Shown: piece by piece, positions 45,448 through 54,397 of the stretch
How positions within the stretch are numbered: position 1 is the first letter of the stretch
Layout of the letters: every line of letters begins with the position of its first letter
Assembly (NCBI GenBank): GCA_024743115.1
Contig: JANSXC010000014.1
Span: 62,001 to 126,000, forward strand
From: a bacterium
GTDB lineage: Bacteria; Planctomycetota; UBA1135; UBA2386
Length of the DNA stretch: 64,000 bases
Direction: 5' to 3'
Program-made: the position numbers and the translations under genes
Notes under the pieces: model-generated
Database searches by the model: none
What the model saw: the letters and a program-made list of their open reading frames with translations, nothing else
What the model was told of the DNA's origin: nothing

Positions 45448-47058
45448 ATGGCCGGAACTGCTGATCCCCGCCGCGAGCCCGAACTACGAACGCTCGTTCG
45501 TGCGGCTGCCGCGCGTTGCGATGGCTCGCCGTTCTTCGCGGTCGGTGAGGAGGCCGTGACGGCCGCGGAGTTCGGGGGCCGGGTCGAGGCCGCCGCCGCC
45601 GGGTTGCGGGCCGCGGGACTCGCCCCCGGGGGCCGCGTCGCCGTGCTGCTCGAGCGCTCGGTTGACGAGGCTGTCGCGCTGCTGGCGGCGGCGGTCGCGG
45701 GTGGCATTGCCGTGCCGATCAACGGCAAACTCAAAGACGCGCAGATCGCGCACGTCCTGCTGGACGCCGAGCCGTTCGCCGTGGTGACGAGCAGCCTGCG
45801 GCTACTCGCGCTGCGTGATCCGGCGGCCGTCCTCGGGGCGCAGCGGCTGTTCACCTGCGGATCAGCGGACCTGCCGGCGCCGCTCGTGGCCGCACCGCTG
45901 GCAGTTGGCGCCGCGCCCGCAGCGGGCGACGGCCCGCCGCTCGCGCCGGACGACCCGGCGGTGATCCTCTACACCAGCGGCAGTACCGGCCTCAGCAAGG
46001 GGGTCGTGCAGACCCACGGCAATCTCGTGCGCGGCGCTGCGGTCGTGGGGGACTTCCTCGGGCTCACCGCGGCGGACCACGTCCTCGCGCTATTGCCGTC
46101 GAGTTTCGACTACGGGCTCAATCAGCTGCTGTCCGCGCTCCTCGTCGGCTGTCGGATCACGGGGGCGGATCATCTCGGCGTCGGTGAGCTCGCCGACCTG
46201 CTCGCGCGGGTGCAGCCGACCGGGCTCGCGGGCGTGCCGTGGCTCTGGCACGAGGTCGCGCGCGCGCTCACCGACGGCACGCTGTCCCGCGAACACGGCG
46301 CGGCTCTGCGCTACGTGACGAACAGCGGTGGGATCCTGCGCGCGGGCGACAGCGCGGCGCTGCGTGAACACTGGCCCGGGGTCTCTGTGTTCGCGATGTA
46401 TGGACTCACCGAGGCGTTCCGCAGCGCGTTCCTGCCGCCGGACGAGATCGAAGAACACCCGGAGTCGTTCGGGTTCGCGATCCCGGGCGTGGAGCTCCTC
46501 GTCGTCGATCCTGCTACGGACGAGGTGCTCGAGGGGCCGGCGACGGGCGAACTCGTGCACGCCGGCGACCTGATCGCGATGGGCTACTGGCGCAATCGAG
46601 CGGCGACGGCACACCGATTTCGGCCGGATCCGCGGGGCCTTTGCGGGCCGGACGGTAAGCCTTCGACGGTGGTCTACTCGGGTGATCTCGTGCGTCGTGA
46701 CGCGGCCGGGCGCCATTGGTTCGTAGCCCGGCGCGATCGCCTGTTGAAGGTGCAGGGCCACCGGATCTCGCCCGACGAGGTCGCCGCCGTGTTCGCGGCC
46801 GTGCCCGATGTCGCGATGCCGACGGTGGTCGGAATCGACGGCGGCGCGGCCGGACACGAGCTGGTGCTCATCGTCGTTGGCGACGCGGAGAACGGTGCGC
46901 TCGAACGCGACCTGCGGCGAATCGCCCGGGGCCGGCTGCCGTCGTACATGCAGCCGGCGCGCTACCTCGTCGTTGACGAAATGCCACGCAATCCGCACGG
47001 CAAGGTGGACGAGGGCGCGCTGCGGCAGATGATCGCGGCGTGGACCGGCAGCCACTGA
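45448..47058 (+). CDS. Acyl-CoA ligase (AMP-forming), possibly exosortase-associated type
   Basis: A 536-residue ANL-superfamily adenylate-forming enzyme. Motif A3 is ILYTSGSTGLSKGVV, A5 AMYGLTEAFRS, A7 VVYSGDLVRRD, A8 RRDRLLKVQGHRISPDEVA and A10 NPHGKVDEG. It activates a carboxylate as acyl-AMP and transfers it to CoA or another thiol. The segment SFDYGLNQLLSALLVGCRI resembles the ligase group found beside exosortase A clusters, but no exosortase is in the window. The ATG at 45448 is preferred over one at 45406, which lies directly at the tRNA terminator. It overlaps the Nudix gene by 19 nt. Confidence 0.85.
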   Translation: MAGTADPRREPELRTLVRAAAARCDGSPFFAVGEEAVTAAEFGGRVEAAAAGLRAAGLAPGGRVAVLLERSVDEAVALLAAAVAGGIAVPINGKLKDAQIAHVLLDAEPFAVVTSSLRLLALRDPAAVLGAQRLFTCGSADLPAPLVAAPLAVGAAPAAGDGPPLAPDDPAVILYTSGSTGLSKGVVQTHGNLVRGAAVVGDFLGLTAADHVLALLPSSFDYGLNQLLSALLVGCRITGADHLGVGELADLLARVQPTGLAGVPWLWHEVARALTDGTLSREHGAALRYVTNSGGILRAGDSAALREHWPGVSVFAMYGLTEAFRSAFLPPDEIEEHPESFGFAIPGVELLVVDPATDEVLEGPATGELVHAGDLIAMGYWRNRAATAHRFRPDPRGLCGPDGKPSTVVYSGDLVRRDAAGRHWFVARRDRLLKVQGHRISPDEVAAVFAAVPDVAMPTVVGIDGGAAGHELVLIVVGDAENGALERDLRRIARGRLPSYMQPARYLVVDEMPRNPHGKVDEGALRQMIAAWTGSH

Positions 47059-47633
47059 TTCCTCTGATCGAACTGCTCGAGCGCTACCGCCAGCTGTGGT
47101 CGACGGGCGCGGATCAGGCGCTCGTCGAACGGTTCCTCGACTTCCTCGGCCGCCATCCCGACTGCCTGCTGCGCAGTTGTGTGCCGGGCCACATCACCGC
47201 GTCGTGCTGGATCCTCGATGCGGCGGGTGAGCACGCGCTCTTCACGCACCATCGCAAGCTCGATCGTTGGCTGCAGCTCGGTGGACACGTCGATGGTGAG
47301 GCGCACGTCGAACGTGCGGCGCTGCGCGAAGCCCAGGAGGAGAGCGGTATGGCGCGCTTCGAGTTCGTGGAGTGGGCGGCCGGTGGGCTGGTGCCGCTCG
47401 ACCTCGACGTCCATCCGATCCCGGCGCGCGGTGCCGAGCCGCGCCACGACCACTGGGACGTGCGGTTCCTGCTGCGCGCGGCCGCCGGCCAGGCGTTGAC
47501 GATCTCCGACGAATCGAACGATCTGCGCTGGGTGCCGCTCGCCGAGATCCCGCGCCTCACGGACGAAGAGAGCGTTCTGCGGCTCGATGCAAAGGCCCGC
47601 GCGATTCTGGAGCGTTCCGCGGAGGCCGAGTGA
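47040..47633 (+). CDS. Nudix hydrolase
   Basis: A 197-residue Nudix protein with the box GGHVDGEAHVERAALREAQE followed by ESGM, complete in Glu and Arg residues. The N-terminal 50 residues are helical. The C-terminal part (ISDESNDLRWVPLAEIPRL) is the usual Nudix closing segment. The GTG start at 47040 overlaps the ligase, and its stop overlaps the next gene (GTGA), so the three are cotranscribed. Substrate unknown. Confidence 0.85.
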   Translation: MDRQPLIPLIELLERYRQLWSTGADQALVERFLDFLGRHPDCLLRSCVPGHITASCWILDAAGEHALFTHHRKLDRWLQLGGHVDGEAHVERAALREAQEESGMARFEFVEWAAGGLVPLDLDVHPIPARGAEPRHDHWDVRFLLRAAAGQALTISDESNDLRWVPLAEIPRLTDEESVLRLDAKARAILERSAEAE

Positions 47634-48853
47634 GCGCGGCGCAGGACAATGCGAGGTCGGACGCCGGGACCACGGAGGGGCGGCGCGGTGGCCGGCGGCG
47701 CGGGCGTTGGCTGCGTCGACTGTGGTTGCCTGGGGCGCTGGCGGCGTTGCTCGTCGGCATCGACAGCCAGTGGATCGGGGGCGGCTCCGGTGCACCGGAC
47801 GACGGGGATGGCGAGCCGGCGCGGCAGGCTCGAGAGGCCCGAACTCCGGCGGCCCAAGCCCCGTCGAACCAAGTCCCGCCGAGCCAGGCTCCGTCGGCCG
47901 ACGTTCGGCCAGCCGAGGCCGCCGGGCTCGCGGAGTCGACGCCGCGGGACCCCGCTGTCGGGCGTTCTGATGGCCGAGCCCCCGCCCGCCGAGCACTTGC
48001 CGGCAGCGGTGGCGGCAGCGGCGCGAAGGCGCCTGGCGCGCCGGCCATTGCGTCGTCGGGCCGGCCGTCGCCGAGCGACGAATCGGTGGCGCCTGCCAAC
48101 GGCGATCCACCGCCGATTCGGGCACCTGAGCCCGGCCCGGAAAGTGCGCCGAACCTGACGACGTTCGAGCCCGACCGGTTCGAAAGTCTGTTGTCGCTCG
48201 TGCGCAGTCGGGCTGCCCAGGGTGAGTTCGCGGCGGCGCGCCGGCACCTGGCAGTGCTGCAGCGTGAGCCGTTGGTCGCGCCGCAGGCGGCCGCGGTGAA
48301 CGCGGCCGCCAAGGAGCTGCTCGGCGCCGTCCACGAACGCGTGAGTGCGATCCTGCGAAGCGCCGCCGAGGGAGCGGTCGTGCGCGCCGGTCGCCGGGCG
48401 ACCGCGGGCCTGGAGGATGGTTCGAAGGAGTTCACTCACGAGCTGAGTGCAGCGTTTGCCTTGGCAGACCTCGGCCGCGATCCGTCTGCTGCACCGAAGG
48501 TGCCCGCGGCCAGTTGGCCGACCCCGTCGCCGATCGCGGTCGAACGCCGTCTGCGGGCCTACCGCGGAGCGGAAGAACTGGTCGGAACCGTCGTCGAGTG
48601 CGACGACCGGCGGGTGACTCTCCGGGTCGCGGCGGGCGGGCGCGTGCGGTTCCCGACCGTCGAGCGGACCGCGAGTGAGGCGGTGGATTCGACGCGGGTC
48701 GAGGCCGTCGAGTTCGCGCTGGCAGCGCTACACGCCGGGCAGCCGCTGTTGGCGCGCCTGTGGCTGCATCGCGCGCGGGGCGCTGGGGCGGGCGCGGCCG
48801 GGACGGGGGCGGCGTCGGCCCGGGAGCAACGGCTCGCGGCTCTGCTGCGCTGA
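47630..48853 (+). CDS. Bitopic membrane protein with low-complexity linker
   Basis: A 407-residue protein starting at GTG within the previous stop. A basic stretch (GRRGGRRRGRWLRRLWL) leads into one short hydrophobic helix (about residues 32-45). Residues about 50-190 are a Pro/Ala/Ser/Gly-rich linker with short imperfect repeats (APSNQVPPSQAPSAD). The C-terminal 200 residues are Ala/Arg-rich helices with a TPR-like feel and a short beta stretch (GTVVECDDRRVTLRVAAG). I recognise no family. Confidence 0.6.
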   Translation: MSAAQDNARSDAGTTEGRRGGRRRGRWLRRLWLPGALAALLVGIDSQWIGGGSGAPDDGDGEPARQAREARTPAAQAPSNQVPPSQAPSADVRPAEAAGLAESTPRDPAVGRSDGRAPARRALAGSGGGSGAKAPGAPAIASSGRPSPSDESVAPANGDPPPIRAPEPGPESAPNLTTFEPDRFESLLSLVRSRAAQGEFAAARRHLAVLQREPLVAPQAAAVNAAAKELLGAVHERVSAILRSAAEGAVVRAGRRATAGLEDGSKEFTHELSAAFALADLGRDPSAAPKVPAASWPTPSPIAVERRLRAYRGAEELVGTVVECDDRRVTLRVAAGGRVRFPTVERTASEAVDSTRVEAVEFALAALHAGQPLLARLWLHRARGAGAGAAGTGAASAREQRLAALLR

Positions 48854-48916
48854 GATATCCGTCGGTCCGAACCGGGAATCTGCGGGAGGATTTCCGGGTA
48901 CTCGGCACGTCGTCCG

Positions 48917-48922
48917 TAAGAT
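48917..48922 (+). promoter_or_regulatory. Candidate -10 element
   Basis: TAAGAT ends 6 nt before the ATG at 48929, so a transcript would begin at about the start codon. Confidence 0.3.
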
Positions 48923-48928
48923 CCCCGC

Positions 48929-49405
48929 ATGTCCACCGCGCTCAGGGTTCTCGTCCGCCATGGGAACGACAACTACGGCCCCTACACCGTGGCCGAGCTC
49001 AATTCGATGCTCGACGCAGGAAGGGTCCAGCCGCGCAGTCTGGCGTGGATCGAGGGCGCGCCCGAATGGCAGGAGCTGCACACGATCCCCGGCGTGCAGG
49101 GCGAGGCGACGGCACCGGCCATGGCTGCGCCGCCACCCGGGGGGCATGCGACGCACGGTCGGCATGACGACAACGTTTCGGACCGCCTGGCGTTACCCGC
49201 TTTCCTGCTCGCGTTCTTCCTCGGCCCGTTCGGCATTCATCGCTTCTACGTCGGCAAGACCGGCTCGGGCATCGCGATGCTCGTCCTGACGGTAACGCTC
49301 GTCGGTGCCATCATTAGCGGGATCTGGTCGTTCGTCGACTGGATCGTCATCGCCTGCGGCGGCTTCCGCGACGGCGAGGGTCGACTGATCAGGAACTGGA
49401 CGTAG
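48929..49405 (+). CDS. GYF-like and TM2 domain protein
   Basis: A 158-residue protein. The N-terminal 60 residues form a GYF_2-like domain (NYGPYTVAELNSMLDAGRVQ, AWIEGAPEWQEL). A Gly/His/Pro linker follows. The C-terminal TM2 domain has two helices around a short loop: LPAFLLAFFLGPFGIHRFYV with GKTGSGI, then a second helix and DWIVIACGGFRDGEGRLI. TM2 proteins are small membrane proteins of poorly known role. It converges with the antiporter gene and overlaps it by 17 nt. Confidence 0.85.
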   Translation: MSTALRVLVRHGNDNYGPYTVAELNSMLDAGRVQPRSLAWIEGAPEWQELHTIPGVQGEATAPAMAAPPPGGHATHGRHDDNVSDRLALPAFLLAFFLGPFGIHRFYVGKTGSGIAMLVLTVTLVGAIISGIWSFVDWIVIACGGFRDGEGRLIRNWT

Positions 49406-51371
49406 GCATCGCGGCCGCCTCGGCGTTGGCGTCGCGGCCGACGAAACGCAACACGGCCACGAATGCTACGATCGCGAGCGCGTAGCTCAGCGGCCACCAG
49501 CTCGGGCCCAGGGTCACCATCGGCAGGTAGCCGGCCCCGATCGCGACACTCGCGGTGAGCAGCGCGTACGGCAACTGTGTCGTGACGTGCGCGAGATGAT
49601 CGCAGCGGCTGCCGAGGGAGCTCAGCACGGTCGTGTCGCTGATCGGCGAACAATGATCGCCGAAGATCGCGCCTTCGAGCACGGCGCCGATCGAGAGCAG
49701 CATGAGCCACGGCCCGCCGGTCATCGCATCGCCGAGGAACGCCGCGTCCGTGCCGAGTTGATGCGCGAGCAGCACGACGTTCGGCAACAGGATCGCCATC
49801 GTGCCGAAGCTCGTCCCCGTGGCGAACGCGATGATCGCGGACAGCAGGAACAGCGCGATCGGCAGCAGCCACGGCGCGATCACGTCGCGGGCGCCGGCGG
49901 CGAGGAAGTCGCGTGTGCCGAGATCGGCGCTGATGTGGCCCAGGGACCAGGCGAGGAAGAGGATGCCGAACGCGGGGATGAGTGCTCGTGTGGCTGCGAG
50001 CGACGTCCTGGCGATGTCGCCCGGGCTCATCAGGCGTTGGCCGAGCGACAGCACGATCGCGAGCAGCCAGGCCGTGATCGAGGCGCCGAACAAGGCGACG
50101 TCACTGACGATGTCGAACGCCAGCATCGCGGTCGCAGCCCCGCCGACCAGCACGCCGATCGGCAGGATCGCGTTGCGGGCGCGGCGTGGCACATCGGGCG
50201 CCGGAGTCTCGTTCCGGGCGTCGCGCACGAGGCCCGGCTGGCCAGCGTCGGGGTCGGTAAGGCCGGCGCGCGCTTGCCGTTCGGCCGCGAGCATCGGCCC
50301 GAAGTCGCGTCGCGTGAGGATCACGAGCGGCACGAGGATCAGGGCGAGGAAGCAATAGAACCGGAACGGCAGCGTCGCGACGAAGACGCCGTAGGCATCG
50401 TCGGCGACGAACGGCTGGCCGTCGAAGTCCGTCACGAGGGCGAGCGGTCCGCGGAACTGCGAGATTTCGTACGTGATCCACGTCGAGAACAGCGACACCC
50501 CGGCGACCGGGGCGGCGGTCGAGTCGACGATGTAGGCCAGCTTCTCGCGCGAGATCTTCTCGGCGTCGCACAGCGGGCGCATCGCGGTGCCCGTGACCAT
50601 GCAGTTGGTGTAGTCGTCGAAGAAGATCGACAGGCCGGTGAGCCAGGTCGCGAACTGGGCGCCCACGGGGCCGCGCACGCGCCGCTGCAGCCACGCGACG
50701 AACCCATGCACGCCGCCGTTCTTGGTCACGAGTCCGACGGTCATGAACAGGAACACGACGAACGCCGTGATGCGCAGATAGAAGTTGCTCAGCAGCGAGC
50801 GTTCGACGAGCGCCGACGCGAAGAAGTGCCACGTGCCCGAGCCCGCGCCGCCGGTGTAGGCGATCGCACCCGCGAGGCCGCCGAGCAGCAGCGCGAGCAG
50901 CACCCGGCGGAACAGCAGCGCGACCGTGATCGTCAGCGCCGCGGGCAGCAGGCTCACGCGGGTCGGGAACATCTGCTCGCCGGTCCAGCGTGAGCCGTCC
51001 GGGCGCGGGGCACTCGCGCGCACGCCGTACTCGCCGATGATCACGGCCAGCGGCAGCGCGCCGAGCTCGGGTGCGACGGCCGCGTTCTTCACGACGGCGA
51101 ACTCGTCCGCGAGCCGTGCGAACTCGTTCCTGCGTTCGGCCGCGAGCTGCGGGTCGGTGATCGGCGGACTCGTGCGGAGATCCACCCGCAGTTCGGGCAA
51201 CTTGCCAGCCTGTAGCCAACCTGCCAGCGGCGAGCTGTCGGCATCGAGCAGCCACGCACGAACCTGCAGGTAGCCGAGATACGGTCGACCCGTCTCGGCA
51301 TCGGGCGCGGGCAGCAGCGCGAACAGCGCGAGGAACCCGAACGCGAGCAGGAATCGAAAGCGACCGCGCAT
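49389..51371 (-). CDS. NhaC-family Na+/H+ antiporter-like transporter
   Basis: A 660-residue membrane protein with a first helix (FLLAFGFLALFALLP), then an extracytoplasmic domain of about 100 residues, and eleven or so further helices. NhaC-type motifs include TGLSIFFDDYTNCMVTGTAM, VDSTAAPVAGVSLFSTW and GAIFGDHCSPISDTTVLSS near the C-terminus. It probably exchanges Na+ (or a metabolite) for H+ across the inner membrane. The large N-terminal soluble insert is not typical of NhaC. The ATG at 51371 is supported by the signal-anchor helix; TACAAA lies 11 nt upstream. Divergent from the APC permease. Confidence 0.88.
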   Translation of the reverse strand: MRGRFRFLLAFGFLALFALLPAPDAETGRPYLGYLQVRAWLLDADSSPLAGWLQAGKLPELRVDLRTSPPITDPQLAAERRNEFARLADEFAVVKNAAVAPELGALPLAVIIGEYGVRASAPRPDGSRWTGEQMFPTRVSLLPAALTITVALLFRRVLLALLLGGLAGAIAYTGGAGSGTWHFFASALVERSLLSNFYLRITAFVVFLFMTVGLVTKNGGVHGFVAWLQRRVRGPVGAQFATWLTGLSIFFDDYTNCMVTGTAMRPLCDAEKISREKLAYIVDSTAAPVAGVSLFSTWITYEISQFRGPLALVTDFDGQPFVADDAYGVFVATLPFRFYCFLALILVPLVILTRRDFGPMLAAERQARAGLTDPDAGQPGLVRDARNETPAPDVPRRARNAILPIGVLVGGAATAMLAFDIVSDVALFGASITAWLLAIVLSLGQRLMSPGDIARTSLAATRALIPAFGILFLAWSLGHISADLGTRDFLAAGARDVIAPWLLPIALFLLSAIIAFATGTSFGTMAILLPNVVLLAHQLGTDAAFLGDAMTGGPWLMLLSIGAVLEGAIFGDHCSPISDTTVLSSLGSRCDHLAHVTTQLPYALLTASVAIGAGYLPMVTLGPSWWPLSYALAIVAFVAVLRFVGRDANAEAAAMPTSSS

Positions 51372-51382
51372 TGGCAGGCCCG

Positions 51383-51388
51383 TTTGTA
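51383..51388 (-). promoter_or_regulatory. Candidate -10 element of the antiporter gene
   Basis: TACAAA (minus strand) ends 11 nt before the ATG at 51371. It shares a 53-nt divergent gap with the permease promoter. Confidence 0.28.
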
Positions 51389-51409
51389 GCGTGCACTGGT
51401 GAGCAGGCG

Positions 51410-51415
51410 TAGCCT
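51410..51415 (+). promoter_or_regulatory. Candidate -10 element of the permease gene
   Basis: TAGCCT ends 9 nt before the ATG at 51425. Confidence 0.3.
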
Positions 51416-51424
51416 CTCCCGCTC

Positions 51425-52987
51425 ATGGAGTCCGGCCACCTGCAACGACGTCTAGGTCTCATCAGCGCGACGTCGATCACCGTCGGAGCCGTCATTGGCT
51501 CCGGGATCTTCCTCAAGCCGTTGATCGTCTCGCAGTCCCTGCCGGCGATCGGTTGGATCTTCGCGCTGTGGATCGGGCTCGGCGTGATTTGTCTGTTCGG
51601 AGCGTTCGCCTATGGCGAGCTCGGTTCGATGTTTCCGCAGGCCGGCGGACAGTACGCGTTCCTGCGCGAGGCGTGGGGGCGCGGTGTCGGGTTCACCTAC
51701 GGCTGGGTGTTCTTCTGGGTGATCAACAGCGGCACGGTCGCGGCGTTGGCCGTGGCGTTTGCCGAGTACCTGTTACCCGGGGTGAATCGGCTCCTCGGCC
51801 TCGGCCTCACGCCGGGGCAGTTGTCGAGCCCCTACGTCATCACCGCGGTGGCGACGGTGATGATCCTGTTCCTCGCGGTCGTAAACCACGTCGGCGTGAT
51901 CTTCGGTGCGCTGCTGCAGAACGTCTCGACGCTCGCGAAGGTGGGCGCGCTCGGCACGCTGATCGTCGGTGGCGCGATGCTCGTCTTCGGCGACGATCCT
52001 GCGGCGCTCGCCGCGCGTGTGCCGGATCCCTCGACGTTTACGCCGGCCGCCGATGCGCAGGCCAGCCTGACCCAGGCCGGCTTGGTGACCGCCTTCATCG
52101 GCATCTTCTGGGCCTACGAGGGCTGGTATCAGATGCCGTTCAACGCGGCGGAGATCAAACGGCCGGAGCGCAATGTGCCGCGCGGCCTGATCCTGGGCAT
52201 GGTCATTCTCGTGGTCGTCTACGCGGCGATGAACTGGATCTACCTCGAGATGGTGCCGTTCGCGGAGATGCGTTCGCTGCAGGAGGGCGAGGATCAGCAG
52301 GTGGCCTATCGCACCGTGGCTCGCATCTTCAGCCCCGAGGTCGCGGACTATCTGACCGTGGCCGTCGCGATTTCGGTGATGGGGGCGGCGAACCCGAACT
52401 TCCTGTCGTCGCCGCGGGCGTTCTACGCGATGGCCAAGGACGGCATGGTGCCTCGGGCCCTGAGTCGGGTCAGCCCGAAGTGGAAGACGCCCGTGGTCTC
52501 GATCTGGGTGCAGGCGATCTGGGCGGTCGGGCTCGTGCTCTACCTCCAGAAGTTTCACGACATCACGTCGTTCGTGGTGTTCGCCGGCTTCTTGTTCTAC
52601 GCGATGACCGTCGCGGGCGTTTATCGCCTGCGTTTCCTGCGCCCCGACGCGGAACGCCCGTACCGGTGCACGGGCTATCCCGTGACCCCGGCGCTCTTCA
52701 TCCTCGTGTCCGTCGCGTTCGTCGTGGCACTGCTCCTGGACGAAGCCGAGCAGATGAACGCCCTCTACGGCCTCGCGATCCTCGCAACAGGCGTGCTCTA
52801 CTACTGGGGCTGGCACATCGGCCATCGCACCGGGCGCGAGGGCGCCGACATCAGCGAAGGCGATACCGCCGCAACCGCCATGGCGCCCGTGACGGAGCCC
52901 GCTCTCGAAGTGGAAGACGAGGCCGCAGCCGCGGACCCGGCCGAATCGGCCGAGGGGGACCCGCCCGACCGCCCGGCGGGCGGCTGA
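51425..52987 (+). CDS. APC-superfamily amino acid permease
   Basis: A 520-residue transporter with twelve predicted helices. The first helix contains TSITVGAVIGSGIFLKP, the GSGIF unwound substrate-binding segment of the APC fold. Helix 2-3 has FGAFAYGELGSMFPQAGGQY, and WAYEGWYQMPFNAAEIKRP is a typical APC loop. The C-terminal 55 residues after the last helix are acidic and probably cytoplasmic. It imports or exchanges amino acids; substrate unknown. Confidence 0.9.
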   Translation: MESGHLQRRLGLISATSITVGAVIGSGIFLKPLIVSQSLPAIGWIFALWIGLGVICLFGAFAYGELGSMFPQAGGQYAFLREAWGRGVGFTYGWVFFWVINSGTVAALAVAFAEYLLPGVNRLLGLGLTPGQLSSPYVITAVATVMILFLAVVNHVGVIFGALLQNVSTLAKVGALGTLIVGGAMLVFGDDPAALAARVPDPSTFTPAADAQASLTQAGLVTAFIGIFWAYEGWYQMPFNAAEIKRPERNVPRGLILGMVILVVVYAAMNWIYLEMVPFAEMRSLQEGEDQQVAYRTVARIFSPEVADYLTVAVAISVMGAANPNFLSSPRAFYAMAKDGMVPRALSRVSPKWKTPVVSIWVQAIWAVGLVLYLQKFHDITSFVVFAGFLFYAMTVAGVYRLRFLRPDAERPYRCTGYPVTPALFILVSVAFVVALLLDEAEQMNALYGLAILATGVLYYWGWHIGHRTGREGADISEGDTAATAMAPVTEPALEVEDEAAAADPAESAEGDPPDRPAGG

Positions 52988-53037
52988 CGACGGCGCAGTC
53001 GCCTGCTACCGCGATGGCGTTGGCGCGGACGCGCGGC

Positions 53038-53043
53038 TAGAGT
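53038..53043 (+). promoter_or_regulatory. Candidate -10 element
   Basis: TAGAGT ends 9 nt before the ATG at 53053. The same hexamer occurs at 14788. Confidence 0.32.
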
Positions 53044-53052
53044 GGCGGGCTG

Positions 53053-53619
53053 ATGACCGTTCTGCAGTTCAGCCTGTTCTTCGTCGCACTGCTCGTCGGC
53101 TACGTGCTCGTGCACGTACGGCTCGTGCGTTTCGAGGAACACCTGCAGAAGCTGGCTGGCATCCGGACGCTGGACGACCGGCTCAAGGTGCTCTGCGACG
53201 CGCTCGAGAAGCTCAAGTTCGAACGCATCGAGGGCCATCTCGACCGGCTCCACGACGATCTCGAGGACCTGCGCGAAGCAACCGGGAACGTGCGCGAGGC
53301 GATCGTGCAGATTCCGCCGCCGCCGCCGAGTCGGGTCGAGGAGTCGAGCGGCGAAGCGCCGGCGACCGCGGTCGTCGCGGCTTCGGGACCGGAGTCGCCG
53401 GCGGCCCGCGTGCTCGCGCTCGTCGAGACGCGCATGCTCCAGCTCGGCTACCGCAACGTCGAGGTGCTCACGGATCTCGGGAGCGTGACCGAGCACGGCG
53501 ACGCCGATGTGCAGGTCGAGTGTGAGCAGGGCGGGATGCCGATCAAGGGGCGGGTCCAGGTCCGCAACTTCGGGGTACGCGACCTCGCGTTGAAGAGCGT
53601 CGCGCCGATGTTCCCCTGA
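53053..53619 (+). CDS. Small bitopic coiled-coil protein, unknown function
   Basis: A 188-residue protein with an N-terminal helix (residues 2-22, TVLQFSLFFVALLVGYVLVH), a coiled coil (about 25-90, FEEHLQKLAGIRTL, LDRLHDDLEDLREATGN), a Pro-rich linker (PPPPPS) and a small C-terminal alpha/beta domain. It may be a membrane-bound scaffold. No recognisable family. It converges with the HEAT-repeat gene. Confidence 0.62.
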   Translation: MTVLQFSLFFVALLVGYVLVHVRLVRFEEHLQKLAGIRTLDDRLKVLCDALEKLKFERIEGHLDRLHDDLEDLREATGNVREAIVQIPPPPPSRVEESSGEAPATAVVAASGPESPAARVLALVETRMLQLGYRNVEVLTDLGSVTEHGDADVQVECEQGGMPIKGRVQVRNFGVRDLALKSVAPMFP

Positions 53620-53644
53620 TCGTCACGGCCGCTCGGCGGCCGGA

Positions 53645-54379
53645 CTACAGGCGCAGCCAGGCGGCCACGCGCTGCGAAGCGGCCTCGAGATCGGACCAAG
53701 GCGCGTCGGTGTCGAAGCCCTCGAGTTCGGGCGCGACGTCGCGCAGAACGCGCAGGATCAGATAGCGCTCGTAGGCCCAGCGCGTCTTGACCGGCAGCCC
53801 GAGCTGCCGGCTGGACTCCTGCCCGGCCGGCGTGCCCGCGACGAGGACCGCGGCGATCAGGTCGGCGGCAACAGCACGCTCTCCGAGTCGCACCGCACTG
53901 CACGCGGCAGCGGTCCGGATGGTGGCGTCGGCGAAGCGGTCGCGCACGGTAGCAACGAGAGCTTCGCGGCTCGTCGAATGATCGAGCCAGCCGAGCGCGA
54001 GCGCGGCCTCGATGGCGAGATCGCCGCGGTCCTCGAGCAGGTCGATCAACGCGGGGGCCGCTTGCGGGTCGCCGAGCTTGCCGACCAGCGCGACGACGGC
54101 GCGCGCGCCGGGTGCAGCCGGGTCGCGATCCAGCAACTCGAGCAGCACGGGCGTCGCGGCGTCGCCGTGACGGTGTGCCGGTCCCAGCTTTGCGGCCCAC
54201 TCACCCGGTGGCGCCTTCAGCAGCGCCTCACAGTCGGCGCGGACGGTCTCGTTGGCCGGCGCAACCGGCTCCTCGGGCTGGGGTGCCGGGCCACCTGCGC
54301 AGGCGAACGCGAGGCCACAGACCAGCAGCGCGAAGCCGCCGCGCGGCCAGCGCCAGGGGGAACTGCACGTCTCGGACAT
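53645..54379 (-). CDS. HEAT-repeat lipoprotein
   Basis: A 244-residue exported lipoprotein. The signal ends VCGLAFAC with the lipid Cys, followed by GGPAPQPEEPV. The rest consists of HEAT/PBS-lyase-like helical repeats, for example ARAVVALVGKLGDPQAAPAL, LIDLLEDRGDLAIEAALAL and REALVATVRDRFADATIRTA. Such repeats usually bind other proteins. The ATG at 54379 is chosen over a TTG six codons upstream. It is 18 nt downstream of the pseudouridine synthase on the same strand, so probably cotranscribed. Confidence 0.72.
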   Translation of the reverse strand: MSETCSSPWRWPRGGFALLVCGLAFACAGGPAPQPEEPVAPANETVRADCEALLKAPPGEWAAKLGPAHRHGDAATPVLLELLDRDPAAPGARAVVALVGKLGDPQAAPALIDLLEDRGDLAIEAALALGWLDHSTSREALVATVRDRFADATIRTAAACSAVRLGERAVAADLIAAVLVAGTPAGQESSRQLGLPVKTRWAYERYLILRVLRDVAPELEGFDTDAPWSDLEAASQRVAAWLRL

Positions 54380-54397
54380 GCGGCGATCGTCGCCCAA

